DNA from: Candidatus Omnitrophota bacterium
GTDB lineage: Bacteria; Omnitrophota; Gorgyraeia; Ghiorseimicrobiales; Ghiorseimicrobiaceae
Reading direction: 5' to 3'
Assembly (NCBI GenBank): GCA_030681595.1
Contig: JAUXSB010000009.1
Coordinates: 88,265 to 134,882 of the forward strand
DNA: 46,618 nt
Within the stretch, counting starts at the first letter, position 1; each line of letters begins with the position of its first letter. Made by a program: the position numbers and the translations under genes. Positions 9,414 through 18,974 of this stretch are shown in pieces. The notes beneath the pieces are model-generated. The model saw nothing but the letters and a program-made list of their open reading frames with translations. It was not told the origin of the DNA and ran no database searches.

Positions 9414-10268
9414 ATGGCTAAAAGGCAGATTATAAAAATCGATGATGAAAAATGTAACGGGTGCGCGGCTTGTATCCCTAATTGCCCCGAAGGAGCATTG
9501 AAGATAATTGATGGCAAGGCCAGGCTTTTAAGCGACCTTTTTTGCGACGGGTTGGGTGCTTGTATTGGGCATTGCCCCCAGGGCGCGATAACTATCGAGG
9601 AAAGGGAAGCTGAAAAATATGATGAACGCCGGGTAATGGAGAATATTGTTAAGCAGGGAGAAAATACAATAATTGAGCATCTCAGGCATTTGAAAGATCA
9701 CAAGCAAACGGAGTATTTTAAGCAGGCAGTAGATTTTTTGGCAGAAAAAGGTGTGGCTATTGAGGTAAAAAAGATATTTGAAAAGGAGGGTAGTGCTATG
9801 GATTCAGGTTGCCCGGGCGCAAAAACAATGGATTTTAGAAAAAAAGGACCGAAAGAAGCTGAAATTTCTGCAGGTGAAATTCATTCCCAATTACGGCAAT
9901 GGCCGGTGCAATTGCATTTAGTTTCGCCGCTTGCCCCTTATTATCAGGGTGCGGATGTATTGCTTGGCGCTGACTGTGTGGCTTACGCGCTGGGTAATTT
10001 CCATAGTGGCTATCTTAAAGGAAAATCCCTTGCTATCGCCTGCCCTAAACTAGACGAAGAGCAGGATGAATATGTGGAAAAAATAAAATCGCTGATAGAT
10101 GATGCCAAGATTAATACGCTTACCGTAATGATTATGCAGGTGCCTTGCTGTATGGGGCTTTTGAATTTAGCAAAGTCAGCTCTTACTCAGGCAAAAAGAA
10201 AGGTGCCGGTTAAATCTATAGTGGTAGGTATAGAAGGCGAGATATTATCTGAAGAATGGGTAAAATGA
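9414..10268 (+). CDS. 4Fe-4S dicluster protein (ATP-binding/ferredoxin-like)
   Basis: CNGCAACIPNCPEG and CDGLGACIGHCPQG; ATG at 9414 has better SD spacing than 9405. Confidence 0.85.
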   Translation: MAKRQIIKIDDEKCNGCAACIPNCPEGALKIIDGKARLLSDLFCDGLGACIGHCPQGAITIEEREAEKYDERRVMENIVKQGENTIIEHLRHLKDHKQTEYFKQAVDFLAEKGVAIEVKKIFEKEGSAMDSGCPGAKTMDFRKKGPKEAEISAGEIHSQLRQWPVQLHLVSPLAPYYQGADVLLGADCVAYALGNFHSGYLKGKSLAIACPKLDEEQDEYVEKIKSLIDDAKINTLTVMIMQVPCCMGLLNLAKSALTQAKRKVPVKSIVVGIEGEILSEEWVK

Positions 10269-10321
10269 AGATATACCTTAGTCAGCGATGTTTTAATAAG
10301 TTGTAAGAAGGAGTAGCGTTA

Positions 10322-11047
10322 ATGGGTATTGATTTTTGTCCGGGATCCCAGAAGTTCCGCCAGCCAAAAACTGAAGAAGTAAAATGCCCCAGTTGCGGTT
10401 ATGAAGTTGAGGCCTGGAGTGACGAAGTGCAGGCTATCTGCCCTAAATGCAAGAATAAGATACTGCGTATTAGCGATGAGGCAAGCTGCCTTGACTGGTG
10501 TAAGGAAGCGCAAAGGTGTGTGGGTACGGATATCTACAATAAATATTTACACAATAAAGCGATAACTTTAAAGGATAAATTATTGAAAGAATTAGGGGAT
10601 TATTTTGGGCCGGATACCAAAAGAATAAACCATGCCAAGAAGGTGCTTGGATATGCGCAAACTCTGCTTAAGAAAGAACAAGCAGGTTGGCATATCGTAA
10701 TACCCGCGGCAATATTACATGATGTAGGGATAAAAATATCTGAAGAAAAATATGGCTCAAGCGCAGGGATTTATCAGGAGAAAGAAGGGCCGGAAATTGC
10801 CAAAAAAATACTTCTTAAAATGAATTTTAATAAAAAAGATATCGATGAAATCTGCGAAATTATCGCTCATCACCATACGCCCGGCAAAGTGGATACGCTT
10901 AATTTCAAAGTATTGTACGACGCCGATTGGTTGGTTAACTTAAAAGATGAAACGGACATAAAGGATAAGAAGAAACTTAGGCAGGCAATCGGCAGGATTT
11001 TCTTAACAAAGTCCGGCAAAGAATTAGCAGAGCGGTTATACCTCTAG
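10322..11047 (+). CDS. Zn-ribbon + HD-domain phosphohydrolase-like protein
   Basis: CPSCGYEVEAW…CPKCKNK zinc ribbon; HAKKVLGYA…AAILHDVGIK…IAHHHTPG HD motifs. Confidence 0.8.
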   Translation: MGIDFCPGSQKFRQPKTEEVKCPSCGYEVEAWSDEVQAICPKCKNKILRISDEASCLDWCKEAQRCVGTDIYNKYLHNKAITLKDKLLKELGDYFGPDTKRINHAKKVLGYAQTLLKKEQAGWHIVIPAAILHDVGIKISEEKYGSSAGIYQEKEGPEIAKKILLKMNFNKKDIDEICEIIAHHHTPGKVDTLNFKVLYDADWLVNLKDETDIKDKKKLRQAIGRIFLTKSGKELAERLYL

Positions 11048-11084
11048 GAGTTATCAGGGATAAGAGGGATTTACTTTTAGGATT

Positions 11085-11411
11085 ATGGGTATAATTGTTA
11101 CAATAGCCAGAGAGAAAAAGACAGTTGCTTTTATGATTAAGTTGTATTGTAAGAATAAGCATCAAAAAAGAGGCCTGTGCGCAGACTGCGTACAACTGGC
11201 GAATTACGCTGAATCACGCTTAGACAAGTGCATTTTAGGCAGGAATAAACCGAAGTGCGCGGATTGCCATATACATTGTTATGCCGCACCCATGCGTGAT
11301 AAAATCAGGGATGTAATGCGGTTTTCCGGCCCGCGGATGGCCATTAGGCATCCGTTGTTATCGATGTGGCATTTAATGACGGCGCCTGTTAGGCAGAAAA
11401 GAATTGCTTAA
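11085..11411 (+). CDS. YgbA-like / nitrous-oxide-stimulated promoter family protein
   Basis: LYCKNKHQKRGLCADCVQLANYAESRLDKC…CADCHIHCYAAPMRDKIRDVMRFSGPRMAIRHPLLSMWHL. Confidence 0.82.
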   Translation: MGIIVTIAREKKTVAFMIKLYCKNKHQKRGLCADCVQLANYAESRLDKCILGRNKPKCADCHIHCYAAPMRDKIRDVMRFSGPRMAIRHPLLSMWHLMTAPVRQKRIA

Positions 11412-11475
11412 GATTATAAAATAGCTTATAATAATATTCCTTCTGGATAGTGAATTTAATAATAAGGAAATAAAA

Positions 11476-12240
11476 ATGAAAATTGCGATAGCCGGAAAAG
11501 GCGGCGTGGGAAAAACCACGATTTCTGCCTTAATATGCTGGGCGCTTAACGATAAAGGTTTTGATGTTTTGGCGGTAGATGCCGACCCGGATACGAATCT
11601 GGGGTCGGTTTTGGGTTTTCCATCAAGCAAAAAAATCACCCCGATTATTAAAATGAAGGAATTGGTGGAAGAGAGGATGGGGGTGCAACAGGGAAACCGC
11701 AGCTTGTTTAAGTTAAACCCTAAGGTAGATGATATTCCGGATAAGTTTATGCGTGAGCATCGCGGCGTAAAGCTTATAGTTATGGGGACTATTGAGGGGG
11801 GTGATTCCGGATGCGCCTGCCCGGAAAATACATTTTTAAAGCGGCTTTTGCATCAGATAGCGTTAAGAGCAAATGAGCATATTGTCGTGGATTTTGAGGC
11901 GGGCCTTGAGCATCTCGGCAGAGGAACGGCAGATAAATTTGATCATTTACTAATCGTCGTTGAGCCGACAAATTTAAGTTTAGATAGTTTTGACAGGATT
12001 TTGCCGCTGGCTAAGGATATCGGCATAAAAAAGATTTGGGCTGTTGCCAATAGGGTTAAGACTAGCAAAGATCTTGAATTTATGCGTGCACGCCTGGGAA
12101 AACAGGAGTTGCTGGGCAGTGTTAGTTTTAGTCCTGCCTGCAGCGAGGCAAGCCAATCCGGAAATTGGGAAATTTTGAGGCAGGATAAAATTTATCAGGA
12201 TGTAGGCAATATTGTAAAAGCATTATTAATTAAGGAGTAA
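11476..12240 (+). CDS. cooC: CO dehydrogenase maturation ATPase
   Basis: MKIAIAGKGGVGKTTISALICWAL, VDADPDTNLGSVLG, CACPENTFLKRLL. Confidence 0.93.
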   Translation: MKIAIAGKGGVGKTTISALICWALNDKGFDVLAVDADPDTNLGSVLGFPSSKKITPIIKMKELVEERMGVQQGNRSLFKLNPKVDDIPDKFMREHRGVKLIVMGTIEGGDSGCACPENTFLKRLLHQIALRANEHIVVDFEAGLEHLGRGTADKFDHLLIVVEPTNLSLDSFDRILPLAKDIGIKKIWAVANRVKTSKDLEFMRARLGKQELLGSVSFSPACSEASQSGNWEILRQDKIYQDVGNIVKALLIKE

Positions 12241-12246
12241 TGGGCA

Positions 12247-14184
12247 ATGGAAAGAAAGATTTCAGCAGATTTAGCCACACAGGAAACTTTAAAATTGGCA
12301 AGAGAAGAGAATATCCAGACTATCTGGGATAGGAGCGCTTTGCAAGATCCGCATTGCGGTTTCGGTATGTTGGGGGTGTGTTGCAAGAATTGTAACTTGG
12401 GGCCTTGCAGGATTGATCCTTTTGGGGAGGGTGCTGAGTTTGGCGCTTGCGGCGCGGATAAAGACGTGATTGCGGCAAGAAATTTATTACGCCATACCGC
12501 GGCAGGATCTGCCTGTCATAGCGACCATGGACGGGATTTAACTTTAGCGCTATTAGCGCTGGCACAGGGAAAAACTCAAGGTTACAGCATTAAAGCTGAG
12601 GAGAAGTTAAAAGATTTGGCTAGGGAATTTTCTGTATCTATAGATAATCGGCCGTTAAACGTGATTGCCGAGGATTTGGCAAAGAAAATGTTAGCCGAAT
12701 ATGGCCAGCAGGAAGGCGAGCTTGTATTTGTCAAGCGCGCTCCCAAGAAGAGGCGCGAGTTATGGCGTAAATTAGGTATTATGCCGCGCGGTGTGGATCG
12801 CGAAATAACCGAAGCGCTTTCGCGCACAAATATAGGCGTGGATAATGATTACCATAGTTTGACCATGAGCATGATGAAAACCGCCCTCACAGACGGTTGG
12901 GGTGGTTCAATGGCGGCAACGGAGATTTCCGATATTTTATTCGGCTTGCCTGAGCCGATACGCTCACAGGCGAATTTGGGCGTATTAAAGGAAGATGAGG
13001 TAAACATTATTTTACACGGCCATGTACCGCTTTTGTCTGATGTTGTTGCTGAAACAGCCATGGATGAAAAATTAATCGCGAAAGCAAAGGCAAAGGGTGC
13101 TAAAGGAATAAATATTGCCGGTGTCTGTTGTACAGCTAACGAAGTTTTAGTGCGTAAAGGCATACCGGTTGCGGGAAACTTTCTTCAGCAAGAGCTGGCA
13201 ATAATCACGGGTGCGGTGGATTTAATGATTGTGGATTTGCAGTGCATTATGCCGTCATTACCTAGGGTAGCTAGCTGTTTTCATACCAAAATTGTCTCAA
13301 CTCACGATAAGGCGCGTTTTCCGGGAGTTGAGCATGTAGAATTTAAAGAAGAAAATGCGGTAGATACGGCAAAGCGCCTGATTGAGTCGGCCATAGAGAA
13401 TTATTTAAAGCGCGATAAGTCGCGCGTGCATATTCCTAAGCAGAAAACAGATATGGTGGTGGGTTTTACCGCTGAAGGCGTGTTCCATCATTTAGGCGGT
13501 AAATTCCGCTCAAGCTATAGGCCGCTAAATAACGCGATCATTGAAGGAAGGATTAGAGGTATTGTAGCAGTTGTGGGTTGTGATAACCCTAAGAATTTAA
13601 GCGGCGGCTCGCACATAGCGATGGTCAAAGAGTTACTTGCTCATGATATTTTAGTGGTGCAAACCGGCTGTTCTGCTATTGCCTGCGGAAAAGCAGGGCT
13701 GCTTCAGCCTGAGGCGGCATTAGAATATGCCGGCCTTGGCTTAAGAGAAGTTTGCGCAGCGGTAGGCATTCCTCCGGTTTTGCATTCCGGCGCTTGCGTG
13801 GATAACAGCCGTATTCTTATTGAATGCTGCAATATTTTAAATGAAGGGGGCCTTGGCGAAGATTTTAGCGACCTGCCGGTTGCCGGAGCAGCTCCGGAAT
13901 GGATGTCAGAAAAAGCCATTGCCATCGGCTGGTATGCGATTGCCTCCGGCATAATGGTTTTATTTGGTTCTCCATTACCGGTTTTGGGAAGCGAAAACTT
14001 AACGCGCTTTCTCACTAAAGAGCTTTTTGATATAGTAGGCGCCGGATGGGCGTTTGAAGAAGACCCGGTAAAAGGAGCGCAACTGCTTATCAGCCATGTT
14101 AATACCAAGAGGGAAAAGTTAAAGCTCGGGCCGATGCTGCATGCTCCATTAATAAGAAAAGAAAGAATGGCTGTTACTGCATAA
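12247..14184 (+). CDS. cooS: Anaerobic Ni-containing carbon monoxide dehydrogenase catalytic subunit
   Basis: CCKNCNLGPCRIDPFG…FGACGADKDVIAARN, GVCCTANEVL, GCDNPKNL, LVVQTGCSAIACGKAGL. Confidence 0.96.
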   Translation: MERKISADLATQETLKLAREENIQTIWDRSALQDPHCGFGMLGVCCKNCNLGPCRIDPFGEGAEFGACGADKDVIAARNLLRHTAAGSACHSDHGRDLTLALLALAQGKTQGYSIKAEEKLKDLAREFSVSIDNRPLNVIAEDLAKKMLAEYGQQEGELVFVKRAPKKRRELWRKLGIMPRGVDREITEALSRTNIGVDNDYHSLTMSMMKTALTDGWGGSMAATEISDILFGLPEPIRSQANLGVLKEDEVNIILHGHVPLLSDVVAETAMDEKLIAKAKAKGAKGINIAGVCCTANEVLVRKGIPVAGNFLQQELAIITGAVDLMIVDLQCIMPSLPRVASCFHTKIVSTHDKARFPGVEHVEFKEENAVDTAKRLIESAIENYLKRDKSRVHIPKQKTDMVVGFTAEGVFHHLGGKFRSSYRPLNNAIIEGRIRGIVAVVGCDNPKNLSGGSHIAMVKELLAHDILVVQTGCSAIACGKAGLLQPEAALEYAGLGLREVCAAVGIPPVLHSGACVDNSRILIECCNILNEGGLGEDFSDLPVAGAAPEWMSEKAIAIGWYAIASGIMVLFGSPLPVLGSENLTRFLTKELFDIVGAGWAFEEDPVKGAQLLISHVNTKREKLKLGPMLHAPLIRKERMAVTA

Positions 14185-14205
14185 TAATCAGGGAAGGATA
14201 AAATT

Positions 14206-14859
14206 ATGATTGTTACAGAGAAGAAACCGTTGGATGAAATCCTTACAAATCTTGGCAGCGAGAAAAAAGTTTTTCTTATCGGCTGCGGCGAGTGTTCCAC
14301 AACCTGTAAAACCGGAGGAGAGAAAGAGCTGTTGGAGATGAAGGAAAAACTTATAGCCGCGGGCAAGGAAGTTACGGGCTATGCTATTCCTAAGGCGCCC
14401 TGTATCGGTTCGCAGGTTGTTATAGTCCAGGCCAAAAACAGAAAAGAGCTTGAGACGTCAGATTCTATCTTAGCTTTGTCATGCGGTTTAGGGGTCCAGT
14501 CCATTAAGGAAAACTTAAGGCAAAAAAAAGATGTGCATGCCGGATGCAATACTTTATTTATTTCCACTCTGGATAAAAGCGGCAATATCCTTTCTGAAAA
14601 ATGTTCTGCCTGCGGAGATTGTATTTTGGATTTAACCGCGGGAATTTGCCCGATTACGCGTTGTGCCAAGGGGCTTTTAAACGGGCCTTGCGGCGGAGCT
14701 AATAAAGGTAAATGCGAAGTCGATAAAGATAAGGACTGCGCATGGATTCTTATTTACAACGAATTAAAAGAAAGAAACAAGCTGGATAACCTTAAAAAAA
14801 TACAGAAGCCCAAAGATTATTCTAAGCAAATAAAGCCTAAGATTAAAGCTTTAGCTTAA
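14206..14859 (+). CDS. metV: Methylenetetrahydrofolate reductase C-terminal-domain protein (MetV-like)
   Basis: LIGCGECSTTCKTGGEKEL…CSACGDCILDLTAGICPITRCAKGLLNGPCGG. Confidence 0.85.
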   Translation: MIVTEKKPLDEILTNLGSEKKVFLIGCGECSTTCKTGGEKELLEMKEKLIAAGKEVTGYAIPKAPCIGSQVVIVQAKNRKELETSDSILALSCGLGVQSIKENLRQKKDVHAGCNTLFISTLDKSGNILSEKCSACGDCILDLTAGICPITRCAKGLLNGPCGGANKGKCEVDKDKDCAWILIYNELKERNKLDNLKKIQKPKDYSKQIKPKIKALA

Positions 14860-14871
14860 TTTTATTAAGAA

Positions 14872-14960
14872 ACGTAAAACTAATAGAACTTCTTCGCAGA
14901 CGAAATTCCAGTAGTTTTGCGTACCTCGATAGGTAGTTTATTGCCGTAATTCTCTCGGGG
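14872..14960 (+). ncRNA. Candidate structured 5' leader of the FAD/NAD reductase gene
   Basis: acgtaaaact/agttttgcgt stem (one G-U) followed by tacct-cgat-aggta hairpin and the ggggggt SD. Confidence 0.35.
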
Positions 14961-14966
14961 GGTAAA

Positions 14967-15674
14967 ATGTACGTAAAAGTAATATTGAGAGAGAGAATTA
15001 AAAGGGCTCCCACTGTAGAGAGCTTTCGATTTGCCGTAGAAGAAAAGATAAGTTTTCTCCCCGGACAATTCTGCCAAGTTATTTTTGATGAAAAAAATCC
15101 TTCTGATAAAGAGTTAAATAAATTTCTTTCTTTATCCTCATCGCCTACCAAAGATTATCTGGAAGTTACCAAAAGATTAAGCGAAAGCCGGTTTTCCCAA
15201 AAGTTAGACAGCCTTAAGCCGAAAGATGAGGTTTTATTGAAAATTCCGCTGGGTACGTGTATATTCAAGGATGAATATAAACGGGTTATTTTTTTAATCG
15301 GCGGAATAGGCATTACACCGGTTGCCTCTATCATTGAATATATAATGGATAAAAATCTGGATACGGATGTTACGCTTGTTTATTCCAACGGCCGCGAAGA
15401 AGAAATTGCCTTTAAGAAGGAATTAGACGCATGGCAGAAAATTAATAAAAATTTGAAAGTATTCTATACGGTTACAGAGCTTGCACCGAAAGATAAAACT
15501 ATTTTATACAGCAGGATTAATAAGGATGTTTTATCTAAGAATGTCTGCGATGTTCCCGCGTGCGTAAATTTTATCTTTGGTCCGCCTAAAATGGTTGAGG
15601 CGATGGAGAACCTCTGCCTGGAATTAGGTTGTTGTAAGGATAACGTAAAAACGGAGAAGTTTATCGGCTATTAG
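14967..15674 (+). CDS. FAD/NAD(P)-binding oxidoreductase (ferredoxin-NADP reductase-like)
   Basis: FLPGQFCQVIF, RVIFLIGGIGITPVASIIEY, FIFGPPKMVEAM. Confidence 0.85.
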   Translation: MYVKVILRERIKRAPTVESFRFAVEEKISFLPGQFCQVIFDEKNPSDKELNKFLSLSSSPTKDYLEVTKRLSESRFSQKLDSLKPKDEVLLKIPLGTCIFKDEYKRVIFLIGGIGITPVASIIEYIMDKNLDTDVTLVYSNGREEEIAFKKELDAWQKINKNLKVFYTVTELAPKDKTILYSRINKDVLSKNVCDVPACVNFIFGPPKMVEAMENLCLELGCCKDNVKTEKFIGY

Positions 15675-15683
15675 GGGGCATTT

Positions 15684-16871
15684 ATGGCTAAGCTAGAAAT
15701 CAAAAAAGGTATATACTGGGTAGGTGCTATTGACTGGAATGTGCGCTCGTTTCATGGCCATACCTATAGCACTCAGCGCGGCACAACCTATAACGCATAT
15801 TTAATTGTAGATGAAAAAATTGCTTTGGTGGATACTGTTTATGGGCCTTTCTCTTCCCAATTTATTGAACGGATAAAGGAGGTAGTTGAGCCGTCAAAGA
15901 TAGATTACATTGTTGTTAATCACGTGGAGACGGACCATTCCGGCGCTCTGCCTGAGATCATGAAACTTTGTCCTAAGGCAAAGGTTTTAGGGACTGCCAA
16001 GTGTAAAGAGGGCCTATACAGGCATTATTATTTGGATCTGGATTTTCAAGTAGTTAAAACCGGCGATAAATTAAAATTAGGTAAAAGAACGCTTGAATTT
16101 ATTGAAGCGCCGATGATCCATTGGCCGGATAGTATGTTTACCTATTGTCCAGAGGAAGAGCTGCTTCTGCCTAACGATGCTTTCGGCCAGCATTATGCGA
16201 CCAGCGAGCGTTTTGACGATGAGACGGATGCTTGCGCGCTAATGGATGAAGCAAGGAAGTATTACGCAAATATCCTTTGGCCGCTTAGCGCCATAATTTT
16301 AAAAAAGCTAGAAGAGGTTATTAAAAGTAATATTTCTATTAAGATGATTGCCCCAAGCCACGGTATTATCTGGCGCAAAGACCCGCTAAAAATTATTAAT
16401 GCTTATGCCTCATGGGCAAAGAATGAAACCAGGCCCAAGGCAGTTATTATTTACGAGACGATGTGGGGCTCAACAGAGAAAATGGCAAAAAAAGCAGCCG
16501 AGGCGATAATTGATAAAGGTATAAACGTGAAAATTTTTAACATCGCTGTTTCTGACCGTACCGAAGTTATTAACGCGATGCTGGATAGCAAAGCGTGCCT
16601 GATTGGTTCATCGACGCATGATAATGATATGTTGCCGAATCTGGCAAGTTTTTTGGAATTTGTTAAGGGCCTTAAGCCGAAAAACAGGATCGCGGCTGTA
16701 TTCGGTTCTTACGGATGGGCAGGGGGAGCGGTAAAAGAAATAGAAGAAATGGTTAAGTCTGCCGGCATAACGATTGCCCAAAATTCATTGGGCATTCAGT
16801 ATGTACCAAGCAGGGAAGATATGGAAGCTTGTTATAATTGGGGAATTGAATTTGCCAGAAAGATTAATTAA
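15684..16871 (+). CDS. fprA: A-type flavodiiron protein (FprA family)
   Basis: Metallo-beta-lactamase [12 protein letters not shown]…; flavodoxin domain [16 protein letters not shown]…[10 protein letters not shown]. Confidence 0.93.
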   Translation: MAKLEIKKGIYWVGAIDWNVRSFHGHTYSTQRGTTYNAYLIVDEKIALVDTVYGPFSSQFIERIKEVVEPSKIDYIVVNHVETDHSGALPEIMKLCPKAKVLGTAKCKEGLYRHYYLDLDFQVVKTGDKLKLGKRTLEFIEAPMIHWPDSMFTYCPEEELLLPNDAFGQHYATSERFDDETDACALMDEARKYYANILWPLSAIILKKLEEVIKSNISIKMIAPSHGIIWRKDPLKIINAYASWAKNETRPKAVIIYETMWGSTEKMAKKAAEAIIDKGINVKIFNIAVSDRTEVINAMLDSKACLIGSSTHDNDMLPNLASFLEFVKGLKPKNRIAAVFGSYGWAGGAVKEIEEMVKSAGITIAQNSLGIQYVPSREDMEACYNWGIEFARKIN

Positions 16872-16884
16872 GGAGAGTAATAAA

Positions 16885-17043
16885 ATGGATAAATATAAAT
16901 GTACGGTTTGTGGTTATATCTATGATCCGGCCAAAGGCGATCCCGATCATGGCCATCCTGCGGGTACAGAATTTGAAGATTTGCCCGATGATTGGGTTTG
17001 TCCGGAATGCGGAGTGGGTAAGGATATGTTCGAGAAGGTATAG
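16885..17043 (+). CDS. Rubredoxin
   Basis: [23 protein letters not shown]…[20 protein letters not shown]. Confidence 0.95.
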   Translation: MDKYKCTVCGYIYDPAKGDPDHGHPAGTEFEDLPDDWVCPECGVGKDMFEKV

Positions 17044-17056
17044 GTGGTTAATCTAT

Positions 17057-17130
17057 CCCGCCTCGAAATATGTATCAAAATTCTATCCTGTGTATTTACT
17101 GACTGCTACAATTTTGATACATTCGGCGGG
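17057..17130. repeat. Imperfect inverted repeat (cccgcc…atgtatcaaaatt / aattttgatacat…ggcggg)
   Basis: 13-bp perfect inner arms at 17070-17082 and 17110-17122, plus 6-bp outer arms. Confidence 0.6.
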
Positions 17131-17136
17131 ACAACT

Positions 17137-17158
17137 AGTCTTGATTTTAATCAAGACT
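17137..17158. promoter_or_regulatory. Perfect palindrome AGTCTTGATTTTAATCAAGACT, matching the FNR/CRP-family box TTGATNNNNATCAA
   Basis: Both arms read directly; 10-bp arms, 2-nt centre. Confidence 0.5.
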
Positions 17159-17176
17159 CACGAGGAGAGGTGAAAT

Positions 17177-17236
17177 ATGGGTTGCGGGGTCTGTGGTCCG
17201 AAAAAGCCTAAGAAAAAGGCAAAGAAAAAGAAATAA
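17177..17236 (+). CDS. 19-aa Cys/Lys microprotein MGCGVCGPKKPKKKAKKKK
   Basis: Strong SD (gaggagagg), stop TAA at 17234-17236; followed by a hairpin terminator. Confidence 0.55.
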   Translation: MGCGVCGPKKPKKKAKKKK

Positions 17237-17244
17237 TTTTTAAT

Positions 17245-17281
17245 AAGGCGGATGCTGATTAATGCATCCGCCTTTATCTTT
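17245..17281 (+). terminator. Rho-independent terminator after the microprotein
   Basis: aaggcggatgc-tgattaat-gcatccgcctt followed by tatctttatttt. Confidence 0.75.
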
Positions 17282-17302
17282 ATTTTAGCGAGCGAGATTT
17301 TA

Positions 17303-18973
17303 ATGAAAGAATTTTCCATCCTCATAGGGGGCAAAGCCGGTTTTGGCATAGATAAGGCCGGTTTGATTGTCGGGCGCCTCTTTAATCGTTTAGGCTACCG
17401 TATTTATATTTACCGGGATTACCCGTCAATAATCCGCGGAGGCCATACCTTTTCAATTGTACGTGCCGCGGAAAAAAGAATTTACACCCATAAAGAGAAG
17501 ATAGACTTTTTACTTGCCTTAAACCAGGATACTTTTGATTTCCATAAACACAGGTTAAAAGATGATTCATTGGTCATATACGACAGCGACTCCGTAAAAA
17601 TAGAAGGGCTTCCTAATACTATTAAAGCGTCAGCGGTCAGCATAACTAAAGTTCTCAAAGAAGAAAACGCGCCTGAGATAATGCGCAATACTTTTATCAT
17701 CGGCGCGCTTAGCAAGGCAGTAGGGATAAATTTTGAAAAGTTAGGAGGCGTTTTAAAAGAAGTCATCTCTAAAGAAATAGAGCTAAATTTAAAAGTTGCT
17801 TTACGCGGCTACGAATCTGTAGGCGAATATAATAGAAAAGAAATTTTGCAGCAAAAGCTACTGCCTTTAATTACGGTAAATGAGGCCTTAAGCCTTGGCC
17901 TTATTAACGCCGGTTTAGATGCCTACGTTGCCTATCCCATGACTCCTTCATCGCCGATACTGCATTATCTGGCAGAACTGGCTGAAGATTTTAAAATAAA
18001 GGTTATTCATCCGGAAAGTGAAATCGCCGTCATTTTAATGGCATTGGGTTTTGCTTATTCCGGGAAGAAGGCGGCTGTGGGAACTTCAGGCGGAGGATTC
18101 TGTCTGATGACCGAGGGTTTAAGCTTTTCGGGGATGGCGGAGCTTCCGGTTGTAATTATCCTTGGCCAGAGGCCCGGTGCGAGTACCGGCCTCCCGACTT
18201 ATAGCGCTCAGACTGAATTACATTTTGCGCTGAATGCCGGGCAAGGGGAATTTGTGCGTTTTATTGTTGCCCCGGGCGATGCTGAAGAGGCATATATCTG
18301 GTCCGGGGTAGCTTTAAATATCAGCTGGAAATACCAGATTCCTTCGATTATTCTCACGGATAAAAATTTAGGCGAAGGCGTTTCTAATTTTGACAAGGAA
18401 TCGTTTGCCGACATAAATGAGGAGAATCCGGTTTTTTGGGATAGGAAATTGCCTTATAAGCGCTATTTGGATACCCCTGCCGGCGTCTCACCCCTTGCTT
18501 TTGTTCCGGAAAAAGACGCGGTTATCAAGATCAATAGTTACGAGCATGATGAGAACGGTATTACTACCGAGCTTAGCGAACAAACCATTTTAATGCAGGA
18601 TAAGCGCCTGCGGAAAGAAAAATACTTATCGCAAGAATTGAGCCGTTTTGAAGCAGTGAAGGTTTACGGTAAAGCAGATGCCCGGGAGGCTTTATTATGC
18701 TGGGGATCCAATAAGGGTGTTTGTTGTGAGGCGGCGGATGAGCTTGGGTTAAAGGTTATCCAGCCGGTTGTGCTGTGGCCTTTTCCAGTAGAGCAGTTTA
18801 AGAATGCTTTGACCGGCGTTAAAAAATTAATTTGTGTTGAAAGTAATGCCACAGGACAGCTTATGCGCTTAATTACCGGTCTTGGTTTTAAGGTCGATGT
18901 AAAATTATTTAAGTATGACGGACGGCCGTTTTCGCTTGATGAATTAAAAAATAAAATCAGGGAGGGGCGTTGA
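17303..18973 (+). CDS. korA: 2-oxoacid:ferredoxin oxidoreductase, gamma-alpha fused subunit
   Basis: GGKAGFGIDKAGLIVGRLF…GGHTFSIVRA (gamma) then YPMTPSSPILHYLAE…HPESEIAVILMALGFAYSGKKAAVGTSGGG (alpha). Confidence 0.92.
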   Translation: MKEFSILIGGKAGFGIDKAGLIVGRLFNRLGYRIYIYRDYPSIIRGGHTFSIVRAAEKRIYTHKEKIDFLLALNQDTFDFHKHRLKDDSLVIYDSDSVKIEGLPNTIKASAVSITKVLKEENAPEIMRNTFIIGALSKAVGINFEKLGGVLKEVISKEIELNLKVALRGYESVGEYNRKEILQQKLLPLITVNEALSLGLINAGLDAYVAYPMTPSSPILHYLAELAEDFKIKVIHPESEIAVILMALGFAYSGKKAAVGTSGGGFCLMTEGLSFSGMAELPVVIILGQRPGASTGLPTYSAQTELHFALNAGQGEFVRFIVAPGDAEEAYIWSGVALNISWKYQIPSIILTDKNLGEGVSNFDKESFADINEENPVFWDRKLPYKRYLDTPAGVSPLAFVPEKDAVIKINSYEHDENGITTELSEQTILMQDKRLRKEKYLSQELSRFEAVKVYGKADAREALLCWGSNKGVCCEAADELGLKVIQPVVLWPFPVEQFKNALTGVKKLICVESNATGQLMRLITGLGFKVDVKLFKYDGRPFSLDELKNKIREGR

Positions 18974-18974
18974 T

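Noticed and set aside
13704-14366. 220-aa minus-strand ORF over the cooS 3' end and metV
   Set aside because: Low-complexity antisense translation across two strongly supported + strand genes.
11476-14859. Complete Wood-Ljungdahl carbonyl-branch operon
   Set aside because: No ACS, CFeSP or methyltransferase genes are present in the window; only CooC, CooS and a MetV-like protein.
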